Source: Bifidobacterium biavatii DSM 23969 (lineage in GTDB: Bacteria; Actinomycetota; Actinomycetes; Actinomycetales; Bifidobacteriaceae). From it: DNA of 64,000 bases. The stretch spans positions 1 through 64,000 of the forward strand of contig NZ_JGYN01000010.1 in the NCBI RefSeq assembly GCF_000741165.1, read 5' to 3'. The notes under the pieces are model-generated. The model searched no databases. It worked only from the letters and a program-made list of their open reading frames with translations, and had not been told where the DNA came from. Both the position numbers and the translations under genes were made by a program. Below, piece by piece: positions 44,890-54,174 of this stretch (its first letter is position 1; every line of letters starts with the position of its first letter).

Positions 44890-44951
44890 GAAAGTGAAAT
44901 GAAAGGTTCCTTTGATACAATGCTGGTAAATAAGAAAAGGAGGCCATTGAA

Positions 44952-45626
44952 GTGGGCGTGATATTAGAAACGAATCAGCTTTGCAAATTTTATGGGACGG
45001 GGGAAAATCAGGTCAAAGCCGTCAATCATGTGAATATCCAGATTGAGCAGGGAGAATTTGTCGCCATTGTCGGAAAATCCGGCTCCGGAAAAAGTACCCT
45101 GCTGCATATGCTGGGCGGGCTGGATACACCAACCAGCGGCAGCGTGATCTTGTCTGACAAGGACCTGTATTCCATGAAGGAGGATCAGCTTGCCGTTTTC
45201 CGGAGAAGAAAGATCGGATTTGTATTTCAGGCATTCAATCTGGTATCCTCCATCAATGTGTGGGAAAATATCGTTCTTCCGTTGGGGCTTGACGGAAAAA
45301 AAGTGGATAAAGCTTATGTCAATGATATTATCACCACACTGGGTCTTGAACACCGGATTCATAATCTTCCGAATACCCTCTCCGGAGGACAGCAGCAGCG
45401 CGTTGCGATTGCAAGAGCCTTGGTAAACAGACCGGAGATTTTGTTTGCGGACGAGCCAACCGGAAATCTTGATTCCAAGACAAGTGACGAGGTGATCGCG
45501 CTGCTGAAAATGAGCGCAAAAAAATATGGACAGACGATTGTAATGATTACCCATGATGATGAGATCGCGCAGGTTGCTGACCGTATTTTAGTCATCGAGG
45601 ATGGACAGGTGGTGGATTTCAATTGA
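44952..45626 (+). CDS. ABC transporter ATPase (BceA/MacB-like)
   Basis: Soluble ATPase of 224 aa. Walker A GKSGSGKST (residues 41-49), Q-loop VFQAFNLV, signature LSGGQQQR, Walker B ILFADEPTGNLDS, H-loop MITHDD. The GTG start has AAGGAGG upstream. The stop overlaps the TTG start of the permease (TTGA), so the two are translationally coupled. Family members power antimicrobial-peptide resistance. Confidence 0.95.
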   Translation: MGVILETNQLCKFYGTGENQVKAVNHVNIQIEQGEFVAIVGKSGSGKSTLLHMLGGLDTPTSGSVILSDKDLYSMKEDQLAVFRRRKIGFVFQAFNLVSSINVWENIVLPLGLDGKKVDKAYVNDIITTLGLEHRIHNLPNTLSGGQQQRVAIARALVNRPEILFADEPTGNLDSKTSDEVIALLKMSAKKYGQTIVMITHDDEIAQVADRILVIEDGQVVDFN

Positions 45627-48052
45627 GGACGATCAGCAAAATTGCATTCAGCAACGACAAAAGAAATCGGACAAGAAGTGTCCTCATTATGACGGCGATT
45701 TGCCTGACTACCATGCTTCTGGTCATTATCAGTACAATTGGAAATGGACTGATCCTCTTACAGAAGGATCAGGCTGCAAGCTCATACGGAAGCAACTACG
45801 GCCTGTTTATCGCCGCAGATGGTACGCAATTAAAAGAAGTGGAACGCAGAGCTGAGATATCTGATATCGGCATCATGTGTACGGAGGGCATCCTGAAAGG
45901 AAATGAAAATGGCGGCTTTGTCAGTGCGGATGAAACGGTCAGGAAAATGCTTCCCTATAATCAGGAATATGTGTTGAAGGAAGGTACCTATCCGGAAAAG
46001 GCACAGGAAATTGCCGCAGGACGCGCTTTCTTTGATGCAGAGGGATACCATGATGTAAAGGTCGGAGACACCGTAACATTGGAGTACCGTTCCGGCATGC
46101 AGTCGGAATACGCACCGGTGGAATTTACTGTCAGCGGGATTTTATATGACCGGGATGAATATACCATCGAGGCTTCCTATGTTGTATTCGGTTCGCAGGA
46201 TTTTTATAATGAGCGTGTTGCGGAGGGGGACAGGCAATATAATATCTATTTTACCTTGAGCGATTCTGCAAATGTATCTATGAATAATGTTGCGCCTGTT
46301 ATAAAAGAAATCGCGGATTCCTGCGGCATTGACCAGAAAAACGTGATCATCAATGACCTCTACCTGCAGTGGGTATTGCAGCCGAGCTATGAAATGATTG
46401 TGGTTTGTGGAACCCTGATCCTCGGAATCGTGCTGTTTTCCGTTGTGGTCATTTATAATATCTTCCAGGTCGGGATCGCCCAGAAGGTTCAGGAGTACGG
46501 AAAAATCAAGGCGCTGGGTGCAACCAGAAAGCAGATGAAGCAGTTGATCTTTCGTGAGGGCATTCTTCTGGCGGTTCCTTCGATACCGCTGGGGCTGCTG
46601 TTTGGTTTCCTGATTGCAAAAGTCAGCTTCAACTGGCTGGTGGAGCAGGGAAATCTGGTATCGTCCGGAATCAAGAACCATCAGGTGCCTCTGTTTTCAC
46701 TGACAATTATGCTCATCTGCATTTTTGTATCGTTTCTTACGGTCGTTTTGGCTCTGCGCAAACCCATGAAAATTGTTTCCCGGATTTCACCCATCGAAGC
46801 GACACGGTATCTTGGCGGCTCCAAAACGCAAAAACAGGGCAGACGAAAAGGCAGAAAAGATGTCACCGTTTTCTCCATGGCAATGGCAAATGTGACAGGC
46901 AATCCGAAAAGAACCATTGCTACGATTCTTACCATGGGGCTTTCCTGTGTATTGTTTGTAATTATCTCTAATTATGTTGGGAATATTGACACGGAGCACG
47001 AGGCGCGGATTGCAATCAACCATGGACAATTTGAGTTGCAGCTGGATTATTCCCAGAATTATGATGAAGCCTATTCGGAGAATAATCTGGACACAATCCT
47101 ACAGAACAACCCACTGAATGATTCTTTGATTAAAGAAATCAAATCCATCCCCGGTGTAACGGATGTACTGACGAGAGAAATCGTCTCTGCAGATTTGAAC
47201 GGAACAAAATTTCCGGTTGCAATCGTAAATCAAGAAGATTTTGAAATGATGCGCGGGGATGGCGATATCGGTTCCATGGACTATGCACAGGCTGTCAAAA
47301 ACGGGGATGTTTTCTTTGGCTGGTCCATGTGGATGGAAGCTGACGGGTATTCTGCGGGTGCACCGATTACATTCAACTTTGATAACGGAAGCGGAACCTA
47401 TACCTATCATGGAAAAATCGCAGGCTCCTTTGTAAGCGCGGACACTTATCTGGTCATTCCGGAAGAAGTATACCGCTCTGTAAATCCGAAAGGGACATCT
47501 TACGGATACCTGTGGGTGGATTGTGCTAAAAAAGATGTGGCATCTGTAGAGCAAAGCCTGAATGACCTGCTCTCCGATACTTCTCATATCAAGCTGAACA
47601 CCTATCACGCAGAATTGCAAACCGCAGAATACGCAAGCCGTATGATGAAGCTTGGCTGCTATCTGTTCATGGCAATTGTCGGTCTCATTGGGTTTATGAA
47701 TCTGGCAAACACCATGATCATCAATATCACCACGAAGAAGCAGGAATACGGTGTGCTGCAAGCGGTAGGCATGACCAATAAGCAGTTGAATCTGAGCTTA
47801 CAAATACAGGGCTTGATTTTTACGGTTGGCACCATCTGCGTCGCACTTGCTGCCGGTCTGCCCCTTGGCTATGCACTGTTTTCCTATGCGAAGCATAATG
47901 GGATTTTTGGAATGAACGTTTATCACGTTCCTCTTATCCCGATTCTTGTTATGATTCTTCTGGTTGGTATTCTACAAATTGTGCTTTCCTGTGTTTTAAG
48001 CAGTAATCTGAAAAAGGAAACGCTGGTCGAAAGAATCCGGTATCAGGGATAG
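45623..48052 (+). CDS. FtsX-type ABC permease, antimicrobial peptide resistance-like
   Basis: Permease of 809 aa with two FtsX domains: helix 1 near residue 25, a periplasmic-type region to about 250, a three-helix FtsX block at about 255-385, a second N-terminal helix near 435, a second large outside domain, and a last three-helix block at about 680-800. The size is that of two-repeat MacB-like/SalY-like permeases rather than the 10-helix BceB. With the adjacent ATPase and two-component system it forms a complete sensing and resistance module of Clostridial type. Confidence 0.9.
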   Translation: MRTISKIAFSNDKRNRTRSVLIMTAICLTTMLLVIISTIGNGLILLQKDQAASSYGSNYGLFIAADGTQLKEVERRAEISDIGIMCTEGILKGNENGGFVSADETVRKMLPYNQEYVLKEGTYPEKAQEIAAGRAFFDAEGYHDVKVGDTVTLEYRSGMQSEYAPVEFTVSGILYDRDEYTIEASYVVFGSQDFYNERVAEGDRQYNIYFTLSDSANVSMNNVAPVIKEIADSCGIDQKNVIINDLYLQWVLQPSYEMIVVCGTLILGIVLFSVVVIYNIFQVGIAQKVQEYGKIKALGATRKQMKQLIFREGILLAVPSIPLGLLFGFLIAKVSFNWLVEQGNLVSSGIKNHQVPLFSLTIMLICIFVSFLTVVLALRKPMKIVSRISPIEATRYLGGSKTQKQGRRKGRKDVTVFSMAMANVTGNPKRTIATILTMGLSCVLFVIISNYVGNIDTEHEARIAINHGQFELQLDYSQNYDEAYSENNLDTILQNNPLNDSLIKEIKSIPGVTDVLTREIVSADLNGTKFPVAIVNQEDFEMMRGDGDIGSMDYAQAVKNGDVFFGWSMWMEADGYSAGAPITFNFDNGSGTYTYHGKIAGSFVSADTYLVIPEEVYRSVNPKGTSYGYLWVDCAKKDVASVEQSLNDLLSDTSHIKLNTYHAELQTAEYASRMMKLGCYLFMAIVGLIGFMNLANTMIINITTKKQEYGVLQAVGMTNKQLNLSLQIQGLIFTVGTICVALAAGLPLGYALFSYAKHNGIFGMNVYHVPLIPILVMILLVGILQIVLSCVLSSNLKKETLVERIRYQG

Positions 48053-48143
48053 CAAGTAATATGTAATGAACTAGGTCTTAACGAAGAGGAGAAATAGATA
48101 ACTTCCAGTTTGTCGAACTGATAAAATCCCTTTAGGAACTAAA

Positions 48144-48185
48144 GGGCGCACTTCTATACTCTCTTGTCGAGAGTATTGTGCGTCC
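48144..48185. other. Nested hairpin, candidate oriT of the mobilisation module
   Basis: Outer arms GGCGCAC and GTGCGTC enclose an inner TACTCTC/GAGAGTA hairpin (48157-48163 with 48169-48175). It lies some 600 bases upstream of a MobA/MobL relaxase, where oriT is usually found. The remaining 48053-48453 is gene-free with repeats of CATTCTC..GAGAATG type (48193-48236). Confidence 0.35.
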
Positions 48186-48374
48186 TGCGGAGCTTCATTC
48201 TCTGTCAGCAGAAAGAAACTGCATGACCGAGAATGTTTCGTCACTTCGTTCCGTCAAGGGAGCTACACTCCCTTGCGACGCTTGTGCGTCTATCCCTTGT
48301 GGACTTGCCGTCCGCAAACAGCATGAAATGCTGTTCGCCGCCAGCAAGTTTGGAAAAACAAATACCGAAAATCA

Positions 48375-48420
48375 GACCGTTGACTGGTCGCACTATGCGA
48401 AAAGTTGACGGTCTTTTTTT
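48375..48420 (+). terminator. Terminator upstream of the mobilisation genes
   Basis: GACCGT (48375-48380) pairs with ACGGTC (48408-48413), with further TTGAC/GTTGA symmetry, followed by seven T. It insulates the mob genes from the resistance module. Confidence 0.6.
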
Positions 48421-48453
48421 ATCCCCAAAATCAAAAATAGGAGGTCAATCACA

Positions 48454-48813
48454 ATGACAAAACCGAAAACCCTTGACCAGCTTCGAGCCGAAAAGGAACG
48501 AGCCGAGACGCAGCTTGCACAGGAACAGCACAAGCTGGAGCGTCTGGAGAATAGAAAGAAGTATCTGGAGAAAGGTGAACGCACCAAGCGCACCCACCGC
48601 CTTTGCAATCTGGGCGGCACGATTGAGAGCCTTGCCCCGGAGGTCAAAGATCTCACACGCACCGAAATGACAGAGCTGATGGAACACATCTTTTCCCTGT
48701 CCGAAGTCCAGCGAGCCGTCCGTCACATGGTGATTACCCATATCAGCCAAGCAAACAGAGAAAAGGAGTTGAAAGCCGATGGCACTATTTCATCTGAGCG
48801 TCACGCAGACTAA
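48454..48813 (+). CDS. DUF3847 mobilisation-associated protein
   Basis: Small charged protein of 119 aa, mainly a coiled coil (residues 5-45, LRAEKERAETQLAQEQHKL), then RTKRTHRLCNLGGTIESLAP. This is the DUF3847 family that precedes MobA/MobL relaxases in Firmicutes mobile elements; it may be a relaxosome accessory. AGGAGG upstream. It overlaps the relaxase start by 35 bases. Confidence 0.85.
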   Translation: MTKPKTLDQLRAEKERAETQLAQEQHKLERLENRKKYLEKGERTKRTHRLCNLGGTIESLAPEVKDLTRTEMTELMEHIFSLSEVQRAVRHMVITHISQANREKELKADGTISSERHAD

Positions 48814-50275
48814 GCGAAGCGCAGGACAGTCCGCTATTGCTTCTGCCGCCTACCGAGCCGGGGAGCGATTGTATAGCGAGTATTACGGCGAATACAGCGA
48901 CTACACCCGCAAGGGCGGCGTGATCTGCTCCGATATTCTCCTGCCGTCCCATGCACCGCCCGAATACGCAGACCGCCAGACGCTATGGAACGCCGTGGAA
49001 AAAGCCGAGCGTGGAAAGAACGCCCAGCTTGCATACAGCTTTGACATTGCCTTGCAGAATGAATTTTCCCTTGAGGAAAACATCGCTCTTGCAAGGCAAT
49101 TTTTGTTGGAGAACTTTGTGAGCCGGGGCATGGTGGTTGACTTCGCCGTACACCAGCCAGACCGGGAGGACGGCGGCATACCAAATCCGCATTTTCATGT
49201 GCTTTGCCCCATCCGCCCCATCGAGCAGAACGGCAAATGGGGGCTAAAGCAACGCCGGGTGTACGAGCTGGACGAGGACGGCAACCGTATCCGGGACGCA
49301 GACGGAAAGTTTGTGTTCAACGCCGTTCCCACTACCGACTGGGGCAGTCCCGAAACGCTGGAATACTGGCGGCAGACATGGGCGGAGCTATGCAACGCCA
49401 AGTTTGCGGAAAAGGGGCTTGACGTTCGTATCGACCACCGAAGCTATGAGCGTCAGGGCGTGGAGCTTCTTCCCACCGTCCATGATGGCGCAACCGTCCG
49501 GGCAATGGAGAAGAAAGGCATACGCACCGAGAAAGGCGAGTTCAACCGCTGGATCAGAGCCACCAACGCCGTTATCCGGGACATCAAGAAGAAAATCGCT
49601 CTCCTGTTTGATTGGATTGCCGAAGCAAAAGCGGAGCTTGCCAAGCCGCAGGCACCCGACCTTGTTTCTCTGCTGAACGCCTATTACACCCAGCGCAGAG
49701 CCGGGGCGTATTCGCAGAAAGGCAAGGTCAGCAATCTAAAGGAGATGAACGAGACTTTCAATTATCTCCGGGCAAACGACATTTACTCCCTTGAAGATTT
49801 GGAACACCGTGTCAGCGAACACAGTGCTGCCACAGAGAGCTTGAAGAAAACGCTGGACGAACAGACCGCCCGAATGAAAGCAATTAAGCAGCTCTATGAC
49901 AGCTCCGCTGCTTTCCAGAGCTTGAAGCCTATCTATGACGGCTTGCAGAAAATCAAGTTTGAGAAGCCCAGAGCCAAGTACAAGGCAGAGCATGAAGCGG
50001 AACTGAAACAGTTCTACGCCGCCAGACGAAAGCTGACCGGAGAGTTCCCGGACGGTAAGGTGGATATGAAAAAGCTGTCCGCAGAGTATGACGCTCTGGA
50101 ACAGGCGCATGAAACCACCTACGGCGAGTTTAAGACCGTCAGAGACGATTTACACCGCCTTTGGAAGGTCAAGTCATGCGTAGATACTGCCGCCCGATTT
50201 AACGAGCGTACAGAGGAACAAAAGCTCCAAAATCGACCCCAAACACGACACAAAAAGGAGGATATATCCCGATGA
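48779..50275 (+). CDS. MobA/MobL (MobQ) family relaxase
   Basis: DNA-nicking enzyme that starts conjugative transfer at oriT, 498 aa. The N-terminal relaxase domain has Tyr25 in IASAAYRAGE (candidate nucleophile) and the metal-binding histidines His125 (FAVHQPD), His138 and His140 (PNPHFHVLCPIRP). The C-terminal half is a long helical, Lys/Glu-rich region. AAAGGAG lies upstream within DUF3847. The stop overlaps the next gene (ATGA). GC and codon use are Firmicutes-like. It has no transfer channel of its own and would depend on a conjugative partner. Confidence 0.92.
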   Translation: MALFHLSVTQTKRSAGQSAIASAAYRAGERLYSEYYGEYSDYTRKGGVICSDILLPSHAPPEYADRQTLWNAVEKAERGKNAQLAYSFDIALQNEFSLEENIALARQFLLENFVSRGMVVDFAVHQPDREDGGIPNPHFHVLCPIRPIEQNGKWGLKQRRVYELDEDGNRIRDADGKFVFNAVPTTDWGSPETLEYWRQTWAELCNAKFAEKGLDVRIDHRSYERQGVELLPTVHDGATVRAMEKKGIRTEKGEFNRWIRATNAVIRDIKKKIALLFDWIAEAKAELAKPQAPDLVSLLNAYYTQRRAGAYSQKGKVSNLKEMNETFNYLRANDIYSLEDLEHRVSEHSAATESLKKTLDEQTARMKAIKQLYDSSAAFQSLKPIYDGLQKIKFEKPRAKYKAEHEAELKQFYAARRKLTGEFPDGKVDMKKLSAEYDALEQAHETTYGEFKTVRDDLHRLWKVKSCVDTAARFNERTEEQKLQNRPQTRHKKEDISR

Positions 50276-50574
50276 AAAAATACGACTGGAAGAACGAATA
50301 CAACCCCATCCGCAGAACGGCAAAACGCCTTTTGAGCGGAGAGCCTTTGACCGATGGCAGACCGCTTTCCAATCTAATTGAGCTGGACGAACACACCCGG
50401 AAATGCCTTGCCTTTGAAGCCACCCTCACCGACCGTCAGATTGATATGTTGCAGGATTTGGGCTATCTGCCCGTTACCACAAGACAGTACGGTGAGGAAT
50501 GTGCAAACTGCCCCTATACGCTGGACGAGCGTGAGCATGGCGTTTGCAGACGATGCGCTGTTTTCAAGAAGTAA
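50272..50574 (+). CDS. Conserved mobile-element protein, zinc-ribbon-like
   Basis: Protein of 100 aa, overlapping the relaxase by 4 bases. The C-terminus has four Cys in CANCPYTLDERE..CRRCAVFKK, a possible zinc ribbon. The middle segment (LTDRQIDMLQDLGYLPVTTRQ) is helical. Genes like this sit between the relaxase and RepA-like genes in Lachnospiraceae elements; no function is known to me. AGGAGG precedes the ATG. Confidence 0.75.
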   Translation: MKKYDWKNEYNPIRRTAKRLLSGEPLTDGRPLSNLIELDEHTRKCLAFEATLTDRQIDMLQDLGYLPVTTRQYGEECANCPYTLDEREHGVCRRCAVFKK

Positions 50575-50585
50575 GGAGGACGCTC

Positions 50586-50646
50586 ATGCAGTACACCCAA
50601 GCACAGATTGACCGGGCAAACGCCGTCAGTCTGGAAGATTTTCTCC
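50586..50646 (+). pseudogene. 5' fragment of the RepA-like gene, cut by IS481
   Basis: ATG at 50586 after AAGGAGG. Encodes MQYTQAQIDRANAVSLEDFL and then enters the IS at 50647, stopping a few codons later. The native continuation is LRTQGETL at 52207. It is the first 20 codons of the disrupted gene. Confidence 0.85.
50632..50646. repeat. IS481-type target-site duplication, left copy
   Basis: TGGAAGATTTTCTCC, identical to 52207-52221 on the other side of the IS. Fifteen bases is within the range known for IS481 elements. Confidence 0.9.
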
Positions 50647-52206
50647 TGTATTGTCTCGGGGCATAATTGACAGGTGTCTTGGGGCATGGTTGACGGGGTC
50701 TCTTGGGGCATGGTTTACATGTGTGTTGGGGCATGGTTGACACCGGGTATGGGTTTGCGGTACTGGTAGTCGCGGGTGGTGTCGAGGGTTTGTTCGGCGA
50801 GGATCTCGCCGGTGGCCGGGTCGATGACGGTGATGATGCCGTGGCTGATTTCCAGTTCCACGGTCTTGCCGGCGTTCTCTTTGCCGACGTTGACGGTACG
50901 TCGTCCGCCCGCGATGCCTTTCTGCATGATGCAGCCGTCCTTGCTGACCTTGTGGAGTTTGGCGGGGACAGTGACATCGACCCGCGTGGGTTCCGTTCGC
51001 TCGGCGACGGGGACTGGCCTGCGCCGCCCGTTCTTCTTTTCGATGGCATCCCGTTCGCCCGCGGTTCGTGCGTCCTCGTCGCGTCTGGCCTGTTCGCGGG
51101 CGGCGATCTCGGGGTCGGGGCCGGCCTTGCCCTTCGCCTCGTACGCTTCCTTGGGCGTGCGACGGTTCAACGCTCGGTGCGGGCGTTCCTCGTTGTATTC
51201 GCGGCGGAACTCGTCGAGCTGCCTGTTGAGCGCGTCGAGATCGCGTGCGAGGGGCCGGGCCATGAGCCATTGCTTCAACGTGCGGTGCCAGCGTTCGATC
51301 TTGCCCTGCGTCTGGGGATGATACGGTTTGCCGTTCTTCTGCCGCACGCCCATCAGGGCGAGCAGGCGCTCGAACGATCCCGGTTCGGCCGACAAAAGCC
51401 GGGTCGTGTACACGGTCCCGTTGTCGGTGAGCGTGGACGAGGGAATCCCGTACCGGGAGCACGCCTCGCGGAACGATGATTCGATCGTCTCCATCGTGAC
51501 CGTCGAGAACGCGCGCGAATACAGGAGGAAACGCGAATGGTCGTCGAGCCAGGAGACGATCAGCATGTCCGTGCCGTCGCCGATCGGCCAGTGGGTGAAG
51601 TCCGACTGCCATGTCTCGTTCGGCAATGCGGCCTCGAACCTCGCGTACGATGACTTCGGCCGCTTGCGCGGCTCGGGCTTGACCAAACCGGCATTCGTCA
51701 GGATCCGGTGGATCGTGGAGTTTGCGGGAGGCGCGACGCCTTCACGCTCCAGGCGGGCGGCGATGGACTCCGCGCCAGCGTCCAAACCCTTGGCAATCAG
51801 TTCCCGCCGGATCGCGACGATCCGTTCGATCAGACGCTCGTCGGTCCTGTTCGCGATGCGATGCGCGCGCTTGGAACGCGGCAGGAGCCCGGCCTCGCCT
51901 TCCCGTTCGTACCGACGTTTCAACTCGTACGCCCACTGGCGCGTCACTCCATAGCGGCGGGCCGCCTCCGTAACCGGCACGCCCGAGAGGATCGTGTTGA
52001 CAATGGCCTTGTTACGCAGGAACTCACTGCGAGTCCCGTCACTATCATTGCTGGACCGTGTTGACTGCTGCTGTGACTGTGTATCCATACATGGTCAACA
52101 ACCTGCGACCTGTCAACCATGCCCCAAGACACCCGTCAGGCATGCCCCAAGACATGACGTCAACCATGCCCCGAGACATACGTCAACTATCCGCTGAAAC
52201 TAGACA
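50647..52206 (-). mobile_element. IS481-family element, 1,560 bp
   Basis: Begins TGT and ends ACA. Both ends carry several copies of TCTTGGGGCATGGTTGAC-type sequence: four at 50650-50740 and three inverted at about 52108-52190, probably transposase-binding sites. A perfect 15-bp target duplication flanks it. It encodes one transposase on the minus strand. High GC marks it as different from the interrupted Firmicutes-like gene. Confidence 0.9.
50715..52088 (-). CDS. IS481-family transposase
   Basis: DDE transposase of 457 aa. The N-terminal helix-turn-helix has VTEAARRYGVTRQWAYELKRR. The catalytic core has Asp in WQSDFTHWPIG, Asp in LTDNGTVYTT and Glu in GKIERWHRTLKQWL. A C-terminal extension of about 140 residues (from KEAYEAKGK) has a small beta-rich domain. 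The last residues (VNHAPTHM) are encoded by the element's end repeats. Intact by sequence, so the element may still move. Confidence 0.92.
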   Translation of the reverse strand: MDTQSQQQSTRSSNDSDGTRSEFLRNKAIVNTILSGVPVTEAARRYGVTRQWAYELKRRYEREGEAGLLPRSKRAHRIANRTDERLIERIVAIRRELIAKGLDAGAESIAARLEREGVAPPANSTIHRILTNAGLVKPEPRKRPKSSYARFEAALPNETWQSDFTHWPIGDGTDMLIVSWLDDHSRFLLYSRAFSTVTMETIESSFREACSRYGIPSSTLTDNGTVYTTRLLSAEPGSFERLLALMGVRQKNGKPYHPQTQGKIERWHRTLKQWLMARPLARDLDALNRQLDEFRREYNEERPHRALNRRTPKEAYEAKGKAGPDPEIAAREQARRDEDARTAGERDAIEKKNGRRRPVPVAERTEPTRVDVTVPAKLHKVSKDGCIMQKGIAGGRRTVNVGKENAGKTVELEISHGIITVIDPATGEILAEQTLDTTRDYQYRKPIPGVNHAPTHM

Positions 52207-54032
52207 TGGAAGATTTTCTCCGCACACAGGGAGAAACGCTTATCAAAAGCGGACGGGAATACCGCTGGAAAGAGCATGACAGTCTGACCGTCCGAGGAAA
52301 CAAATGGTTTCGCCACAGCCAGAGTAAGGGCGGCTATCCCATTGATTTTGTCATGGAGTTTTACGGAAAGTCCTTTCCCGAAGCCGTCCAGCTCCTGATC
52401 GGCGAAAGCGGCGAGGGACAGAGCGAAGCCAGCACAGCACCGCCCACAGCGTTTCACTTGCCCTTGCACAACAGAACAGCCGACAGAGCAATTCAATATC
52501 TTTGCGAAAGCCGAGGTCTCAACAAAATGCTTGTTGAGGCTTTTCTTCTTTCCGGGGATATTTACGAAGACGCAAAGCGGCAAAATGTTGTGTTTGTTGG
52601 CAGAGACCGAAGTGGTACGCCGAGATACGCCCATGTGCGAGGAACGGCAGACCCATTCAGACAGGACATTGCCGGGTCTGACAAGTCCTATCCGTTCCGA
52701 TACGAGGGCAACGGCAACCAGCTCTTTGTCTTTGAAGCGCCGATTGACCTGTTATCGTTCATCTGCCTTTATCCGCAGGACTGGCAGACAAGGAGCTATC
52801 TTGCCCTGGGCGGCGTTTCGGGCAAAGCCCTTGACCGTTTTCTTTCTGAACGCAAGGACACCCGAAAAGTATTCCTCTGCCTTGACAGCGACACCGCAGG
52901 AAGTGAAGCCTGCTCCCGACTGGCACAGTCCATTCCCGGCGAGATCGCCGTCATTCGCCTTGTCCCGGCAAGGAAAGACTGGAACGATGTTCTCCGTCAG
53001 CAAGGGGACATTCCCAGCCGCAAATTCATAGCCGAGACAATCACGCTGCGAGAGCTGCCCACCGCCCAGCCTGTCCCAATGCTCCGCATGGCAGATGTGG
53101 AGCTGACGAGCGTGGATTGGCTATGGTTTCCGTATATCCCCTTTGGAAAGCTGACGATCATACAGGGCAACCCCGGTGAGGGCAAGACCTACTTTGCCAT
53201 GCGTCTTGCGGCGGCTTGCACCAACCGAAAGCCTTTACCCGGTATGGAGAAACTTGAGCCTTTCAATATCATCTATCAGACCGCAGAGGACGGTTTGGGC
53301 GATACCGTTAAGCCCCGGCTGATGGAAGCGGACGCAGACCTTGAACGAGTGCTTGTCATTGACGATAGAGACACGCCGCTGACTCTTGCCGATGAGCGCA
53401 TAGCAAGGGCAATCCGTGAGAACAACGCAAGGCTGGTTATCATTGACCCGGTACAGGCGTTTCTGGGCGCAGATGTGGACATGAACCGGGCAAACGAGGT
53501 GCGCCCAATATTCCGCAGTCTGGGAGACATTGCACAGGCTACCGGGTGCGCTATCGTGCTGATTGGACACCTCAACAAAGCCGCAGGAACGCAAAGCACC
53601 TACCGGGGATTGGGGTCTATCGACATTACGGCGGCAGTCCGCAGTCTGCTGTTTATTGGCAAGCTGAAAGACAGTCCCACAACAAGGGTGCTTATCCATG
53701 AGAAAAGCTCCCTTGCGCCGCCCGGACAGTCCCTTGCCTTTTCTCTGGGAGACGAGAAAGGCTTTGAATGGATAGGAGCTTATGACATTACCGCTGACGA
53801 GCTTCTTGCCGGGACAGACACCGCCAAGACCGAAAGCAAGACCGCACAGGCGCAAATGCTCATTCTGGAACTGCTTGCAGATGGAAAGCGTATGCCGAGC
53901 GCAGAGCTGGAAAAGGCAGTCAATGAGCGTGGGATTTCCTCACGCACCATGAGAACGGCAAAGAGCCGTATCGGGGACAGACTTGTGACCGAGAAAGACG
54001 GCACAGCATGGGTCTGCTATCTCCGAGATTGA
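52206..54032 (+). CDS. RepA-like AAA ATPase with primase-type N-terminus, restarted by the IS
   Basis: Replication/mobilisation helicase-like protein, 608 aa as it stands. The N-terminus (residues 1-70) resembles CHC2/DUF3991 primase modules, then a Toprim-like part (VFLCLDSDTAGSEACSRLAQ, about 220-240). The RepA/RecA-type ATPase has Walker A GNPGEGKTYFA near 330, Walker B ARLVIIDPVQAF and VLIGHLNK. A winged helix ends it. The insertion at codon 20 removed the native start; the last base of the IS (A, 52206) plus TG of the duplication makes a new ATG in frame. No ribosome site precedes it, so expression is doubtful. Confidence 0.85.
   Translation: MEDFLRTQGETLIKSGREYRWKEHDSLTVRGNKWFRHSQSKGGYPIDFVMEFYGKSFPEAVQLLIGESGEGQSEASTAPPTAFHLPLHNRTADRAIQYLCESRGLNKMLVEAFLLSGDIYEDAKRQNVVFVGRDRSGTPRYAHVRGTADPFRQDIAGSDKSYPFRYEGNGNQLFVFEAPIDLLSFICLYPQDWQTRSYLALGGVSGKALDRFLSERKDTRKVFLCLDSDTAGSEACSRLAQSIPGEIAVIRLVPARKDWNDVLRQQGDIPSRKFIAETITLRELPTAQPVPMLRMADVELTSVDWLWFPYIPFGKLTIIQGNPGEGKTYFAMRLAAACTNRKPLPGMEKLEPFNIIYQTAEDGLGDTVKPRLMEADADLERVLVIDDRDTPLTLADERIARAIRENNARLVIIDPVQAFLGADVDMNRANEVRPIFRSLGDIAQATGCAIVLIGHLNKAAGTQSTYRGLGSIDITAAVRSLLFIGKLKDSPTTRVLIHEKSSLAPPGQSLAFSLGDEKGFEWIGAYDITADELLAGTDTAKTESKTAQAQMLILELLADGKRMPSAELEKAVNERGISSRTMRTAKSRIGDRLVTEKDGTAWVCYLRD
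52207..52221. repeat. IS481-type target-site duplication, right copy
   Basis: TGGAAGATTTTCTCC, matching 50632-50646; its first two bases form the TG of the new start codon. Confidence 0.9.
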
Positions 54033-54123
54033 CAACAGGAACACGGCAAGCGTGGCAAAGACGGCAAGGTTTTTATAGATACCTTAATGTTGCCGCCTTG
54101 CCTTGTTCCCTCATACCGACACC

Positions 54124-54155
54124 GCCCGATGATGAACAGTCACCGGGCATTTTTC
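54124..54155 (+). terminator. Hairpin before tnpW
   Basis: GCCCG near 54124-54128 pairs with CGGGC near 54144-54148, then ATTTTTC. It probably ends the RepA-like transcript. Confidence 0.5.
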
Positions 54156-54174
54156 ATTTACAGGAGGATTTTGA

